Shown here: piece by piece, positions 11,620 through 23,992 of the stretch
How positions within the stretch are numbered: the first letter of the stretch is position 1
How the letters are laid out: the number at the start of each line of letters is the position of its first letter
From: Mesaphorura yosii
Taxonomy: Eukaryota; Arthropoda; Collembola; Poduromorpha; Tullbergiidae
Assembly (NCBI GenBank): GCA_009869945.1
Contig: WIXG01000296.1
Span: 33,865-97,864, forward strand
Direction: 5' to 3'
Length of the DNA: 64,000 nucleotides
The notes under the pieces: model-generated
The model's database searches: none
What the model saw: only the letters and a program-made list of their open reading frames with translations
What the model was told of the DNA's origin: nothing
Translations under genes and position numbers: made by a program

Positions 11620-14600
11620 ATGGAAATGAAAGCAGAGACCGAGTTGGTGCCTGGCTTGTCAACATCGAGGGCACGGACTAGGTTCACGCTTGAAGATCGC
11701 TTCATGCACCGAAGCTTCAATTACGCATCAGCTTTAACTGATGAAATTGCGCTTGAGGGTTTGGACGGAATTACTTTAGAAGGTATTCTATGCATAATGT
11801 CTGCTCTTAGAATCACTAGAAATTTGATTGATACTTAAGGTCTAATTCTTGTATAGCTTTGTGGCTACGTCTCGAACATAGGCGTGGTTTTAACCTATCG
11901 ATCAACGAAACTTCCAAGAATACCTTTTGGGAATCTGTGAAGCGCAACCGCTTTCTTGACTTCTTTGAGATTCCAGTTCCAAGACCGGATTTGGTTTATT
12001 ATGACCGAAGTGATTTTGCTGATGAACGTGGCAACACCTACGAGCCTGTAAGTCGTAGCAGAAGCCATTGTTTGTCGGAATTTTGTGGAGAATATCAATG
12101 TAATTGTATGCGACTTCGATTTTAGTTATCAGCACCTGAGGATATTTATCTCTACGCTCCAGTTGATGATGTATCCAGAGGTATCCGTGGATCTTGTACC
12201 TACTACAAGGAAAGAAGGGACGTTGGAGCCTTCGTTAGAAAATTATCACTGCAGAACGTGATTGAGATGTAAGTACCATACGACCATTGGCAAAATGTAT
12301 GAACGTACTCGAGGTCCCGTTATGACTTTTAGGTACGGAAATAAGTTAGTTATCGTAGCTCATCAGGACTTAAGGGATAAAATTTTGTTCCAAAACTCGT
12401 TCATGGAATCTAAGGAGATTTCAATTGTGCAGTATTGCATACTTGAAAGAGTCGGAAGGTAACCTCCCCAAATTAAGGAAACTTCATCTTAAAGGACCCG
12501 GAATTTAATTGAAATATGGTTTCTCAGAGCCAGGTATCATGGTGAATCGACCAGAGGCCACATTTCCTTGAGCGTAATGAAAATGGACGCGAAATCGCTT
12601 TTCTACCACAGGAAAGTACTCATTGCTAAGCAGTTAATGACCAAGCAGGTATGTTCTAAAAGGCAGCTTTAATGCTAAGAATTTGTGGTCCTCTTTTAAC
12701 TGTCATTACTTCCTTGTTTAGGCATTTTCAATGAAATTTGGTCCAAATCGACTCTCTTCACTAATTACAATATTTCACCTTCCAAGATTTTACGTTCTTT
12801 ACAAAAGCAACCAAGTTCGAAATGTGGAAAGATTATTTAACGAATTACAGCGCTCCGAAAGTCATAGTAAAGAACTCTCGTATCTGAAACATCAATATGG
12901 CAAGAATCTGGTGAAAGTTGTCACCGAGGAGTATTCTGATGTGTTTGAACTGGAGGTTTGGTTTCCGTCTCTCGTTTCGTGGTACCCGAAATCAAGGTGC
13001 TGTTTTAACAAGTTTATTATCTTCCAGGAGGAGTGCATGGCCGTTTTACATCCTGAAAGGTTGCTCGCACTGAAAGATCGTAGCAAGGTCGATAATTTCG
13101 GTAAAAGACAACTGAAAATAATCCGCTTAAGAAATCCACAGATGAATTTCACAACCTACCTAACCCAAAAAGCGGCGGCCAAAGAAGATGAGGAGGATAC
13201 CGAATCCGCAGAAAAAGATATTTTTGTTGTCGGTACGGATCTCGTGTCAATCGCGTTAGAAACGGTTGCATGAATGCTAATCAATTGCATTTACTAGACG
13301 AAGTGAAATGCCAAACATCAGTTTTAATCAACTGCTGGAAATATTACATTCAAAAACACACCGAAGGCTGTACTGCTGCCGAATTGGTCGATAAATTCAA
13401 TATGTTTCTGCTTGACGCTAGAGCAGCCGCTCGATTTGCTTCCAAGTTAAATTTGGTCGTGTCGTTCGTCGAAGACGCTAAAAAGACAAAGTTCCAACGG
13501 TAAGGACAATTTGGTGATTGGAAGATGATTATGATTAACAACTTCTGCCGCGAGCTGTATCCTCATTTGTGTGCTTTGCAGATACGTGTACTTCAAATGC
13601 AGCGAGGCCAACCAAATCATACGCCACTTAACCACTTCTCTTCCGACTGAAAAAGTAGTGGGGATTGGTTCCGCCAGGTTGTATAAAGCTCTGGATCGTG
13701 CCAGATTTGATGGAACGGAGTTTCATCACGTTAGTATTACCTTTGCAAATGCACTTTGAGATTCTTTGTTAGATTTTAATAGCCAAACAACAGCGTATGA
13801 TTTCTTGGGATTTTTCTCGTCGGTCTGACTCACGATTTAAAACTCATTGTAGGACGCGCCGAGGACTGAACCAAACGTACTGGTTCCAATTGTGGAAATG
13901 AGCGAAAGGGAACAATGCCACGCCCCGGTGGTTCCAGATTCATGCGCCAGTGTCGACGACGAACCACACGTCATACTGCCATTGGAAGATAACATTTTTG
14001 CAGATAACAAATACGCGTTGCCTTCAACGAGTGAAGGTTCAAGCCGCCCGACCGTTTTGGCTGGACAAGTGGGAATAAAAACGAAAGCCCAATCAACCGT
14101 TGGAGAAAAGCTGGTGTTCGTTCCAGTCAAATATGTTGACACATTGGACGAAAACGGAACATTGATCTCACGATGTACACCAAGCCCTTTCACATACGAG
14201 GGGTTGTTCGGCTTTCAGGTATCAATTGAGTTGGCCGAGATTAATCCACAGTAAGTGCAAAACCTAATACCTGACATTTCAAAAAACATGGTGCAAGAAA
14301 TCTCGAAATTTGGCCTTTTATTCAGGGTGATAAGAGAGACCTCTTTCCTCGTAAACTCAGTGAAAACTGTGAGACGAGTGAAGTATATTTTGGCTCAGAT
14401 CACAAGTACCAAGTTTTTCAGTGGTTCGTCCAGTTTGCTTCAGGTTTGGTGCTTTTTTATGTTCAATGTAATTTGCATCGCAAAATGCGAAAGATTGTTA
14501 ATGATTTCTGCTTCTCGTAGGAAATTAGAACTCACGAAGCAGAGTTAGATGGGAATTCCGATACAAAAATGGATCGCATGTCCCTTTTTCGCATCTTGAA

Positions 14601-17600
14601 AGAATTGCATAAGGATAAGCGAATACAAATTTGGAGAATCACGTTGGTTCTCGACAACGTCCTTCGTAAAGTCATAATTGGATTTACGCCTCATGACACG
14701 CTCATAAGTAAGGATTAACTATGACCTCATGAACACGTTCGGTGGGTTACAATATTGAGAGAACTAAACTGCACCTAATGATTTTACAGATAGTCCACAT
14801 CTTCTTGAGGGTGTAAATTCCCTCATCCGCTGGCTGCATTATAAGTTTGTCCGCCCAAGCAGACCAAAGCTGAGGAATCTTGCGCTGAAGAAGATTAAAA
14901 TTCGTAAAGCAGGTAAGTAGCATTGACGTTACAAGATTTATTCTTCAGACCAACTTGGCTTGGACCTTGAACTGAAATTAGGAACCCTTCATTTCTGTAC
15001 GTTTTCATGTTCTAACTCAACAAGGGCTGAAGAAAGAGCAGCAGGAAGGTGACGACGCCGAAGCAATTCGCAAAACGAAGCTGGTGAAGAAGAAGCCATC
15101 CAGGACACTTCGCCCGATTCCAATGGTACGTAATTTCCATGATTTAATGAAAGCTATTAATGCTAATAGAATTTTTACGTGTCGCAGTCCCGGTATATAT
15201 ACGACGAGGAAGATATCGCAGCCCGCGCGAGGATGAAACGACAGTAAGAACTTATCGGCTGTCATAAACTTTACTACCACGTTAAAAATTTTGTATTACA
15301 ATTTCAGGCGTTCACATTGGACACCGATTGAGGATGCATCACTGATGTACGTCTTCATTGCCAGCGTCTTGTTTTTCCCGAGGTACAAGTTGGGGCGTTT
15401 AGTCATGTACAATTCAACACAATTGCGGGACGTTCTGCACCGAAAAGTCAAGGTGAGTCGATATACGAGATAACTCACAATTATAATCTAACCGATTTGA
15501 TAAAAATTAGGAAACGGAAACGAAAACTGCGGTTTCAATTAGACGAAGGTTTCATTTTCTCATGAAGAGACCGGAAATATATGCAAGACTCAGGCAGTAT
15601 CTTGCCATTGCTGTCCGTGACAGAGATTTGAAGATCTACATAAAGGTGAGTCGATGCTTTATCAGGGTCTTGATGATGGCATACACGAAGATTTTAATAA
15701 ATTGATTTCAGGATAAATACGAGCCGGCTGCATTGTCTGCAGTTAATCAAAGTTTCGCACAAGTTTCGGTGGAAGGGTTGTCCGAAGTGTTCGACTATCT
15801 TCGTGAGAAGTTTGAATGCGGCTTTGTTCAAAAAACAAACACAATAGTAACGTACGCCAACACAATTCCCGAGTCCAAGAAACGAAAGTTCGACATCCCT
15901 CAAGAGACAGAGTCGAAAAAGCGAAGGTATCCTGAGATGGCGGCTGATCCGCTTGCGATTGGCGAATTTGACATCACATCAGAAGTTTATAGGTCATTAG
16001 GGTAAGTTCGTCTTTAAGAATTTGACAATCACTTTGAATCAATTTGTATTTGAGCAAGTTGATTATATCTGTTCTGATTCTTGTGCAGATTTGCAACTAC
16101 GCTTATGCCGAAGACAAATAGGATCATTGAGGACGGATACGATACAGAAGATCATTTTGACATAAAGTTGATCGCGGCCAAAACCCTGCTTTTTAGTTTA
16201 TTATTCAGTGGACACCCAACAGAAATTGTGATTGGGGTTGTCGATCGCATGGATGAAGCAGTGTTGAACGAAGCTCTAAATTATCTCAGAGACCAAACAG
16301 TAATAACCATCACAAAGTCACTTCGCTTTACACTGGCTTTGCCGTAAGTTAAATATCTGAGATTTGATGGTTTCCGAATGTTTAGTCTTAACTTTCCTGT
16401 CAGAATGAAGAGAAGACTCCAATGCTTCTTGACTCCTCCGATGTACAATTACTCAACTCGAGTTCTCCAGCGTTTATACGAAGCGGAGAGAATGAATGCC
16501 ACGAGAGTAGCAACGATCAGCTCCTTGTACATGTTGACTGAAATGTGTGCCATTGCTTGTTTTTCAAACTTGGTACGTATAATCTGTAGTACTCCCCGAC
16601 TTGAACTACATTAATTTTCTAAATATTGATTTATTACAGGCTGATATTCACGTTGATATGCCAGGGAACGTCGTTGATTTCAACAAGGAATGGAAGTATA
16701 TGCTGGTAAGGTGTTATGCTCACGTCTTGATTAAACTGAAGAATTAAATTCTGATATAATTCACTGGGGTTGTTCAACAGGCAACCCCAGGCTCGTCTCA
16801 GTCCCAGAGACAGGGCCCAAAGGAACGCGCTCCGGAGCCCTCTACCAGCAGGGCTGTATTCGACTCTGAAGCTGTTAGAGAAATCATGGACGATCCTAGT
16901 ATCGAATTAAACCTTCGTGATTTCAAATCACGCTTCATCAAAACTCTTGGCCTGGCCAGCGACCAATTGGCGACTCCAACCATCTTCAACTTGACCCTCC
17001 CTCACATTCATACACGTTTTAAGGGTTTTGGACCAACTTTCGAGGCTGAATTGCCAAACGGGATAGAATTAGTTGCCTTAATGAGGAATCATCTGATCGA
17101 GTAAGCCTCCTGATATTTCGGGGATGGAATTGTCAGAAAGCTGACAAAAATTGAATTTCGTTCATGGGTTGATCTTTTAGAATGATTCCAAGTGCCGTGG
17201 AAGTTAAATATTTGAACATTCCCTCAGATCTTCTAAGCATTACTAAAGCCATTTATGCAACGCGGGAGAAAGGTGTGATGATTCTTACACTCAGGGTAAG
17301 AGCGCCTGTAGTTTGATTATGTCTTGCATGACCTATATTATAGTGGCTCTGATGTTGGATTTCAGAGAATGTTTGACCGCACCCTGCTGATAAGTGCACT
17401 CAAATATTTGTTATCTGTGAGGCTGGCATTTATTGTTGGGAATGACGTCTGCAAGTGAGAATAGGACTGAATCAATTTGTATTTGACCAAATATTTTGTT
17501 AGTAACTTATGAATCTTTCACCCTTTAGGTTAGTGGGCGTTCCATTTATAAAGTTGTGGAGCATTGTACCAATCAATGTCTTGGGTCTACAATCGTTGCG

Positions 17601-18334
17601 TCCACGGTTTGTTTAGTTTCGAATCATATTTAATACCCTGACCATTCTTTTAATAATTTGTATGTTCTCAGTGTCATTGTAAGGCCATGGATAACTTGCA
17701 CTGGAGAAATTAATTGGCAACTTGTGGATCAGTTGCTCTGTTCTTTAATTGGTCAAATTGAGCTTAATCCTGGAGCCGCTGTTCGTCAAATTGCTAGCAG
17801 TCTTGTACCTTTGATCTCTGCCGTCGATGGGATAATTCTCTTAAAGGTAGGTTCAAATTGGCAAAAGCAAAGGTGTGTTTGCGTAGAATTTCTCTCCTTA
17901 TACTAAATATCACGATGTGATTTTTGTTCACGCGCAGATGCTGCATCAACTCAAACTAGTCAACTTATTACAAATCGCTGGCTCCGACCCATCGCATTCC
18001 CTTTTTGAAGAGCGCAAAAAATGCTACTTTGGTGAGTTTTGTTGCTCGGTCCAAATCAACTTGTAGTACATCCATTTCTATTTGCGTTTCTTATTTCTCT
18101 CACTCTGAAGTTTCCGCTGATGAAGACCATGACACATGTCTGCTCCAGTTCGAGACATTATTCATCGAAGTGACAGAATTCTATACCCTTAAGTATTCTA
18201 CAATCAAGCGTCTTCTACAAGAAGAAATAGGAAATGATGCGTTTGCCGTCAAATCCAGCACAAGTTTCACTGCCATTGATCCTAAACGAAGATCAGATCC
18301 AAGTTCAACTGCGAAATCAAAGAAGGCAAAATGA
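11620..18334 (+). CDS. GTF3C1: GTF3C1, largest subunit of RNA polymerase III factor TFIIIC (B-block binding)
   Basis: This is a many-exon gene whose pieces match TFIIIC220 in order. Exon 1 (11620-11782) ends in DEIALEGLDGITLE. Later pieces are the PRPDLVYYDRSDFADE block, a winged-helix-like segment with ISIVQYCILERVGR, DARAAARFASKLNLVVSFVE (about 13410-13470), a SANT/Myb-like segment RSHWTPIEDASLMYVFIASV near 15305 and a C-terminal block PWITCTGEINWQLVDQLL near 17680. A Lys/Ser-rich end follows. TFIIIC binds the internal B box of tRNA genes and recruits TFIIIB. In one stretch the frame is open through TGA at 13271 unless a 65-base intron (13233-13297, with a TGCTAATC branch-like site) is removed, which restores phase. 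Not every exon edge was resolved. The 72-base interval 12956-13027 has no stop and could be an exon or an intron. Confidence 0.9.
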
Positions 18335-18799
18335 AGAAGGAAACACATCCAGCGAACGGGCGAATTAATTGTTTCTAGTTGTTCCGCCTTGCTCGTAACT
18401 GTAGAAGTTTTATTTTTTGTTCGACGGTCCTAAAAGTCCTAATAAAATATTTTCGTATTATGAACCTACTCAATCGCGTTTCATACGCAGGACGGCAGGA
18501 CACATTGCCATGAATCCCACAAAAAGAGCGTCCTGCGAAACAAGGTCATTCAAACTTACCATTTCATTACTCATCTTGTGCACAAACATAATTGGAATTG
18601 AGAAAAAGCGTGAGACAAATTGGTCATAAGCAATGAAGCGTGAAGTTGCAAAAAATGCGCAATCGGTCATACAGTCGGTCGAGTCATATAGTACTTGTGC
18701 AAATTACTTTTCGTTGTTTACAAGTTCACATTCAATTTGCTAATTCGCAATCAGTTGTGTCTTGTGCGTAGCGTTTTGTGTGTAAACACATCCGAGCAA
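18335..18799. other. GTF3C1 3' flank and upstream region of the small peptide gene
   Basis: A polyadenylation signal AATAAA lies at 18441-18446, about 105 bases after the GTF3C1 stop. The remainder shows no coding potential. Confidence 0.5.
18441..18446 (+). terminator. Polyadenylation signal of GTF3C1
   Basis: A perfect AATAAA sits about 105 bases downstream of the stop on the coding strand. No other strong candidate lies between it and the stop. Confidence 0.6.
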
Positions 18800-19243
18800 A
18801 TGTGTCGACGAAATTATCTGCCGCATCTGATTTTGTTGCATTTTGCAACCATTTTTGGTGAGTATCTCGATTACAATTGCAATTCTTTCATAAGTAGCAT
18901 TTGCATCAAATTTTGGGTTTTATATTAAATTCGTTTCAGTTCCAGAAAGTTGTAGCTTTGAGTACACTCACGTCGCAACCTGCGATACGCAGTGCTCCGG
19001 AGGAGTTCGATGGTACTTGGGGTATGTCTCTGACATGAAATGGCAATGGCATTCACAGGATTGAGTTGAATATTGAACAATCTAATTCACAGATCGTTTT
19101 CATGCCTGTGGTGTTGCAGAGACTTCGGGTTCGACTTTGGTGGTGTCGAAGCAGCAACCTGCTCTCGGCTGAGATTGTCAGCCACCAGAGTCGACTCAAG
19201 ATGTCTATGCCGAAACGATAAAGGCGAATCCACGTTTAGATAA
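18800..19243 (+). CDS. Small secreted cysteine-patterned peptide, defensin-like spacing (predicted)
   Basis: Three exons join in phase: 18800-18857, 18940-19021 and 19120-19243, giving 87 residues. Residues 1 to about 19 look like a signal peptide (MCRRN then LPHLILLHFATIF). The remainder has six cysteines at 24, 34, 38, 61, 75 and 77, so C-x9-C-x3-C-x22-C-x13-C-x-C. The CxxxC and final CxC pairs are the skeleton of cysteine-stabilised alpha-beta peptides. The C3-C4 gap is longer than usual and the peptide ends in a 10-residue charged tail. An upstream acceptor (exon from 19093) would add nine residues with three extra Cys, but its AG lies only a few bases after the best branch-like site CTAAT (19082). 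An AATAAA at 19288 supports a real transcript end. Function is unknown; a host-defence role is inference. It sits directly upstream of phenoloxidase on the same strand. Confidence 0.55.
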
Positions 19244-19287
19244 TTTACTATTCGAAATCCGTTGATTGTATTCGCTTTTAGTCCCAC

Positions 19288-19293
19288 AATAAA
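19288..19293 (+). terminator. Polyadenylation signal of the small cysteine-patterned peptide gene
   Basis: AATAAA lies 45 bases after the predicted stop, in the sense orientation. Confidence 0.5.
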
Positions 19294-19659
19294 CGCTCCA
19301 CTACAAAGGTTTCGCGTGACTAGTTGTGAGCGATCATTGGCCTGGCCTGCCATTGTCTTCCTCATTTAGAGCAATTCGATTCAATGGATTCAGGAGATAT
19401 TGAAATTCTGACTTTGACATTTCACTTTATTCGTGATATCTTGCTGAGCTCGATCGACTTCACATGGCACTTGCAATATTCCGCTTCCATATCAGACCAT
19501 GGAGGAGTCGGTGTGAAGTGCATGCCTTCAAGTTCCATGAGACGCGTCTCACCTCTTCATTGTTCTGCTCCTTCGAATCTTAATTATCCATGCGAATAAA
19601 ATTCATGGACCTCTGACATCGGCGTGCTTCAGTCTAGTCGGAGAGAGAATTCTTCCAAC

Positions 19660-22455
19660 ATGAAAACTACCATCGACAGTTGCCGAGTCTTTCCTTGTGT
19701 TTGGTTTCTGTTGCTTCCCGTTCTGCAATTGACATGTCCTCACACTTTAGCGGTTGCTGCTGGAGCATCGTCCGACCAAATTCAAGAACAGTACTTGGAC
19801 CTTTTCAATGACCTCGACTCTAACTCGAGTTCCGGAGCAGACGCCTCGGATTTTTCACATTCTCGGATAGATCCCGAGGAATTCTCCACATCCTGTTCTC
19901 GAGATTCGTTTTACTACTCCTTCAGTCCGGAATGCCAACGAAATGTGCATATTGTTGAACAGGCTCTATTTGGTAAGTCTAGCTAGCAAGTAATTGTACT
20001 GGGTACTCAATGAAGATACTGCCCATCACATCGCTCCTTTTGCTTCGTTCGATAGAGGAAGAAAACACAACGCAATTGCTCGAACTCGCCAGGAGGTTAC
20101 GTGATGATCCGGCCGTTCATCCAAAAGTCTGGTACACCGCCCTGTCCCGAGTCACGCTAATCAGAGAAGATCTGATGGGGCTGTGGAAGCCGGAGCCATA
20201 CAATGTCTTTCCCGCTGACTTCATTGATGCACGAGTCATTGATGAAGCCATCAAACAAGAGAAAGAGAGAGAGCAAAATGGCGAGGGATTGCAGTCCGCG
20301 AGAGCAGGTCCAGAAAAGGTATTCATTAGAATTGAAATGATTTCCCTTCATGTTTCGTGTGACTCAATCAATGTCAAACAGAAATGCGTCGTACTTGATG
20401 AGAATTTTGCTGGCGGAGATCTGGCCGAACGAAGCCTGTGGTATTTCCGAGAGGACTTGCAGGTTAATAGTCATCACTGGTTCTGGCACAACAATTATCC
20501 CCCAATACCACCATCCACTTCAACTAGCGGCTACAACCCCTATCACGCCGACAGGCGAGGCGAACTGTTCTACTATATGCATCATCATATGATGGCAAGG
20601 TAGGCCAATATCAATTCGAAAGCTCTGAAATTGGACCCTAACGCAGTTTGTGCCTGAACTCAAACATCAAAGGTACAACGCAGAGCGACTTTCCAACAAC
20701 TTCCCGCTGGCAGCATCCTTGGAGCTACAAAATGGCTACGTCATGCAGGACCCATACATTGCTAATTTGGACGATGGTAACACTGGAACAGCGTGGACCA
20801 GCCGAACAAGGCCCACAAGATTGCCTGTAAGCGGTGAAATTACTGAAACTCTAAGTTGTGATTCACCTTAGGATGCATTTCCTTGAATTGGATATTGAAA
20901 TAGGACTCCATCGTAGTACGTGGACAAAATGGCCGTGGGCTTCAATACACTCAACTCAGTCGTACGATTGAGGCCAGGAATCGAATCGTTGAGAGCATTG
21001 ACAACGGATACCTCGAAACGGTTAATCTCACAACTCATACTCCACTGCAGTCTGCCTTCGCCTTCTGAAGCACTTCCCGTTTGCCTTTTCGTATTTCAGA
21101 ATCGTGGGCGCGTGTCACTTCGAAACTTCGACGGAATTGACCGGCTCGTCGATGTGACGGAAGCCTCTGTGTTCTCTTTAAACTTAAATCATTATGGAAG
21201 CATGCATAGTAGTGGGCACATGCTCATTGCATTCGCACAAGACCCAACAAATCCTGACACGGTTGGCATTCAATTATGAGCGAGAAATTTGTATAGTTTG
21301 AACCACAGACAGATAAAAGCAGAGCACAATCTACAAGTTAATTTGATTGTTCCAGATTCCAACCGTCATGGCAGACTCAGGCACTTCCATGCGTGACTTC
21401 ATTTTCTTCAATTGGCACACAATGATTGACGTCATGTTTGACAGACACAAAAAGACGCTTGCGCCGTACCGACCGACGAGGGTATTCTCACATTAATTGA
21501 ACGTATTAAGGTCATCCAAGTGTAATGAGATTTTGTTGAATTTATAGAGTGACTTCCCTTTGTCGTTTCCAAACGTCATAATCGACGATGTCAAAGTCTT
21601 CAATTCGAACACTACTCAACCCGGTGATGACGATTCCTCTCCACCGTCTGAAAATATGCTCAACACATTCTGGTCGTACAAGAAGCTCACGTTGTCGACA
21701 GGGATCGGGTTTGATCGAAGTAAACGACTGCCTCCTGTCCCGCTCTGTGTCAAGCACCTCAACCATGAGCCATTCAAATACGAGATTGTAAGAACTTCTG
21801 GTTTGTTTAACGTTGTAATTATGTTCGAAATTTTTGTGGCCAATTTCAGAAAATGAGATCAAAGGACTCACAACTGGCAACTATTCGCATATTTTTGGCA
21901 CCGCGGTACGACGAAAATGGGCAACGGTTCAGCATGGAGCAGCAGCGAACTTTATTCTTTGCGATGGATACATTCACGACTCAATTGGCAGCCGGTTCCA
22001 ATACCATCACACGAGAGTCCGCAAAGTCCACCCTCACAATTCCCTGGGGAGAAGGGCTGTACAATATCGAGCAGACTGACAGACGACCATACTGCGGGTG
22101 TGGGTGGCCGAGACACCTGCTCCTCCCGAAAGGCACCACGAACGGAATGATATACGACTTATTCGTAATGGCAACAAACGCGCAGGAAGATCAGACCATG
22201 TACACAGAGTCATCCGAGTCTTACTGCCATTCTGCGCCTATCCTTTGCGGTTTACCGCGCAGAAAGTATCCGGACACTAAACCCATGGGCTACCCGTTTG
22301 ACAGAAGTCCGTACATTGTGGTGGAGCAGCAACAGCAAGGAGGGGCCACGATAAATGTTGAGAGGGCGACTGCAAATCTGGATGAATACGTGCGTTTCGT
22401 GCCGAATTCGTACACAACACAAGTCACCATCAAGCACGAAGATCGCTTGCAGTGA
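19660..22455 (+). CDS. PPO: Phenoloxidase of the haemocyanin superfamily, with signal peptide
   Basis: Nine exons join in phase: 19660-19972, 20056-20318, 20382-20599, 20673-20826, 20904-21020, 21100-21261, 21356-21481, 21548-21787 and 21850-22455, giving 732 residues. A hydrophobic leader (about residues 1-33) precedes the haemocyanin N domain. The copper A site reads NSHHWFWHNNYP and then GELFYYMHHHMMARYN. The copper B site reads YGSMHSSGHM and then FFNWHTMID. All six copper-ligand histidines appear present. The C domain has CGCGWPRHLLLPKG (the GCGWP motif of phenoloxidases) and YPDTKPMGYPFDR. It would oxidise mono- and diphenols to quinones for melanisation and cuticle hardening. Insect proPOs normally lack a signal peptide and read HWHWH at copper A, so both features are unusual here. 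Two donors (after 21020 and 21261) read ACG/GTT, weaker than consensus. An oxygen-carrying haemocyanin is the alternative, but GCGWP favours phenoloxidase. Confidence 0.93.
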
Positions 22456-22505
22456 CCTGTCTCGAATAAGATAAACCTGTTCAGTATACGATATTTCATT
22501 AGAAA

Positions 22506-22511
22506 AATAAA
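22506..22511 (+). terminator. Polyadenylation signal of the phenoloxidase gene
   Basis: AATAAA lies 51 bases after the phenoloxidase stop codon. Confidence 0.6.
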
Positions 22512-22595
22512 ATAGTTCTAATGGCAACGAATCAGATGACACCATGGTGAATATACAGTGCTTGTCCGGCTCCGGTGACTGGGTATCCCCCGTGG

Positions 22596-23496
22596 ATGAC
22601 ACGATTGGTGACTTTCAGAACTCGTTCAACAACCGTTTATCTTCCAAGCTGTCAGACTTCAAGGGACTTGTGCCTTGACGGCCATTGCACTGATTGCATT
22701 ATGCAGGTTACGGCTGCTGATTGTTTAGCAAGATCTGCATTACTGCATTTTGTGGTCACCTCTAAAGAACTGGGCACCACGAGACTCCCTGCCCATGAGT
22801 CATGAATCCTGACACGGGTGGAGTTCGTCAACGGCCTGCTGCGGGTGTCGCAAAGTTGGTGGCATTTTCCGGCGAGCCTGAGCCAGCATATCTGCACCAA
22901 CCAACCGGCGCCAACCAACCCAATTTTCGGAATGTGATACATGAATATTTCTATTCCACTCTCCATCTGCACAGAATATGTTCCTGGCCATCATTAACGA
23001 CACGTACGGAGAAGTCAAGCTCAGCGAGACGAGTTTGAAATTACCGATTACATCAAGCGTGGATTCTACAATTTCATTGGGCTGTGTAGTTGTGGCAAGC
23101 GCACCAGCGCAAAATTGCATGCTGAGAATGTGGTCAAGATCTCTGACGCGATTGAGGAGCGGATTACATACAACAGGCTGCGGCAGCATTTGAGAAGGTA
23201 CGGCAATATGAGGCCTTCGTGTTACACACTGACTAGAGAAAAAACACGGCTTTCAAATTCCTTTCAGCAACAATTTTTCCGAAGTCGAGGTGGAAATGTT
23301 TCTCGTGCGCTACGAGCTGGGCCAGGATCGAGCACTGGATGACGAAGAAACTCAGCAAGTGTTGGCGGACCTCGAAGGCAAGAATATTGAAGGCCAGTTT
23401 TCAAACGCCGCCATCATACCAGAAGCCGCCGACGAGGAGGCGATTGCACAGCAGGAAGCACTTTATGTAGAAGACAAACATGAAGAGCCGCGTTGA
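22596..23496 (+). pseudogene. Polycystin-2 (TRPP channel) 3' fragment, frameshifted
   Basis: Two spliced pieces encode the region after the last pore helix of polycystin-2. Exon 22975-23197 opens with NMFLAIINDTYGEVK, the signature at the end of helix S6. It then continues in a different frame with EFEITDYIKRGFYNF and IEERITYNRLRQHLRR. Exon 23268-23496 encodes an EF-hand-like tail (ELGQDRALDDEETQQVL) and a stop. A one-base deletion near 23020-23030 breaks the frame. Upstream, 22596-22670 encodes DFQNSFNNRLSSKLSDFKGL, which lines up with the pore-helix region of the family, but no other channel parts are present and phenoloxidase lies just before it. Splice sites and an AATAAA at 23618 survive. 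It is most likely a decayed partial duplicate. A sequencing error would explain the frameshift but not the missing 5' half. Confidence 0.7.
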
Positions 23497-23992
23497 GAGA
23501 CTGGAAACGTGCATCGATGCACTGCAACACAAAATGAATGATCTACTTTACAGACTGTAACCTGAGGGGTGAAAATGCTGTTTTTGCAAATCCCACTTGC
23601 TTAATTCAAGTATATGGAATAAATTCCCTGGCTCTGTTGTGGCATTGCTCAATTACATTCAATTCATTCGTGCTGGCGCTGACGATGCGGTAAACAAACT
23701 TTCAACTTTGCAACTTGTGCAACTTGTTTACGTCCGTGCCGCAACCTGGAACCCAAAATGCTTGTGCCACTTGTGGATTTGTTACGCTGGTCCGCGACAA
23801 AAGCACCTGGTCTAGCTTTATAGTAGTAGATTTTACAGCTTTCACTCCAAACATTTGCGACCAGACGGCATACGTATTTAAAGGCCGCCTCCAAGGTCTT
23901 CAATTGACTGAGCCGTTAAACAAGACGCTCCAGCCTTCAACCACAGTTTAGCAGTCACTTTATTCAGTTGACTCAGTCATGAACGGGACAAA
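23497..23992. other. Region between the polycystin fragment and the GDSL esterase
   Basis: It contains an AATAAA at 23618-23623 that could end the polycystin fragment transcript, then about 370 bases with no recognisable feature before the esterase start. Confidence 0.45.

Noticed and set aside
13233-13297. Frameshift in GTF3C1 making it a pseudogene
   Set aside because: A normal 65-base intron with GTACGG donor, TGCTAATC branch-like site and TAG acceptor restores the frame exactly.
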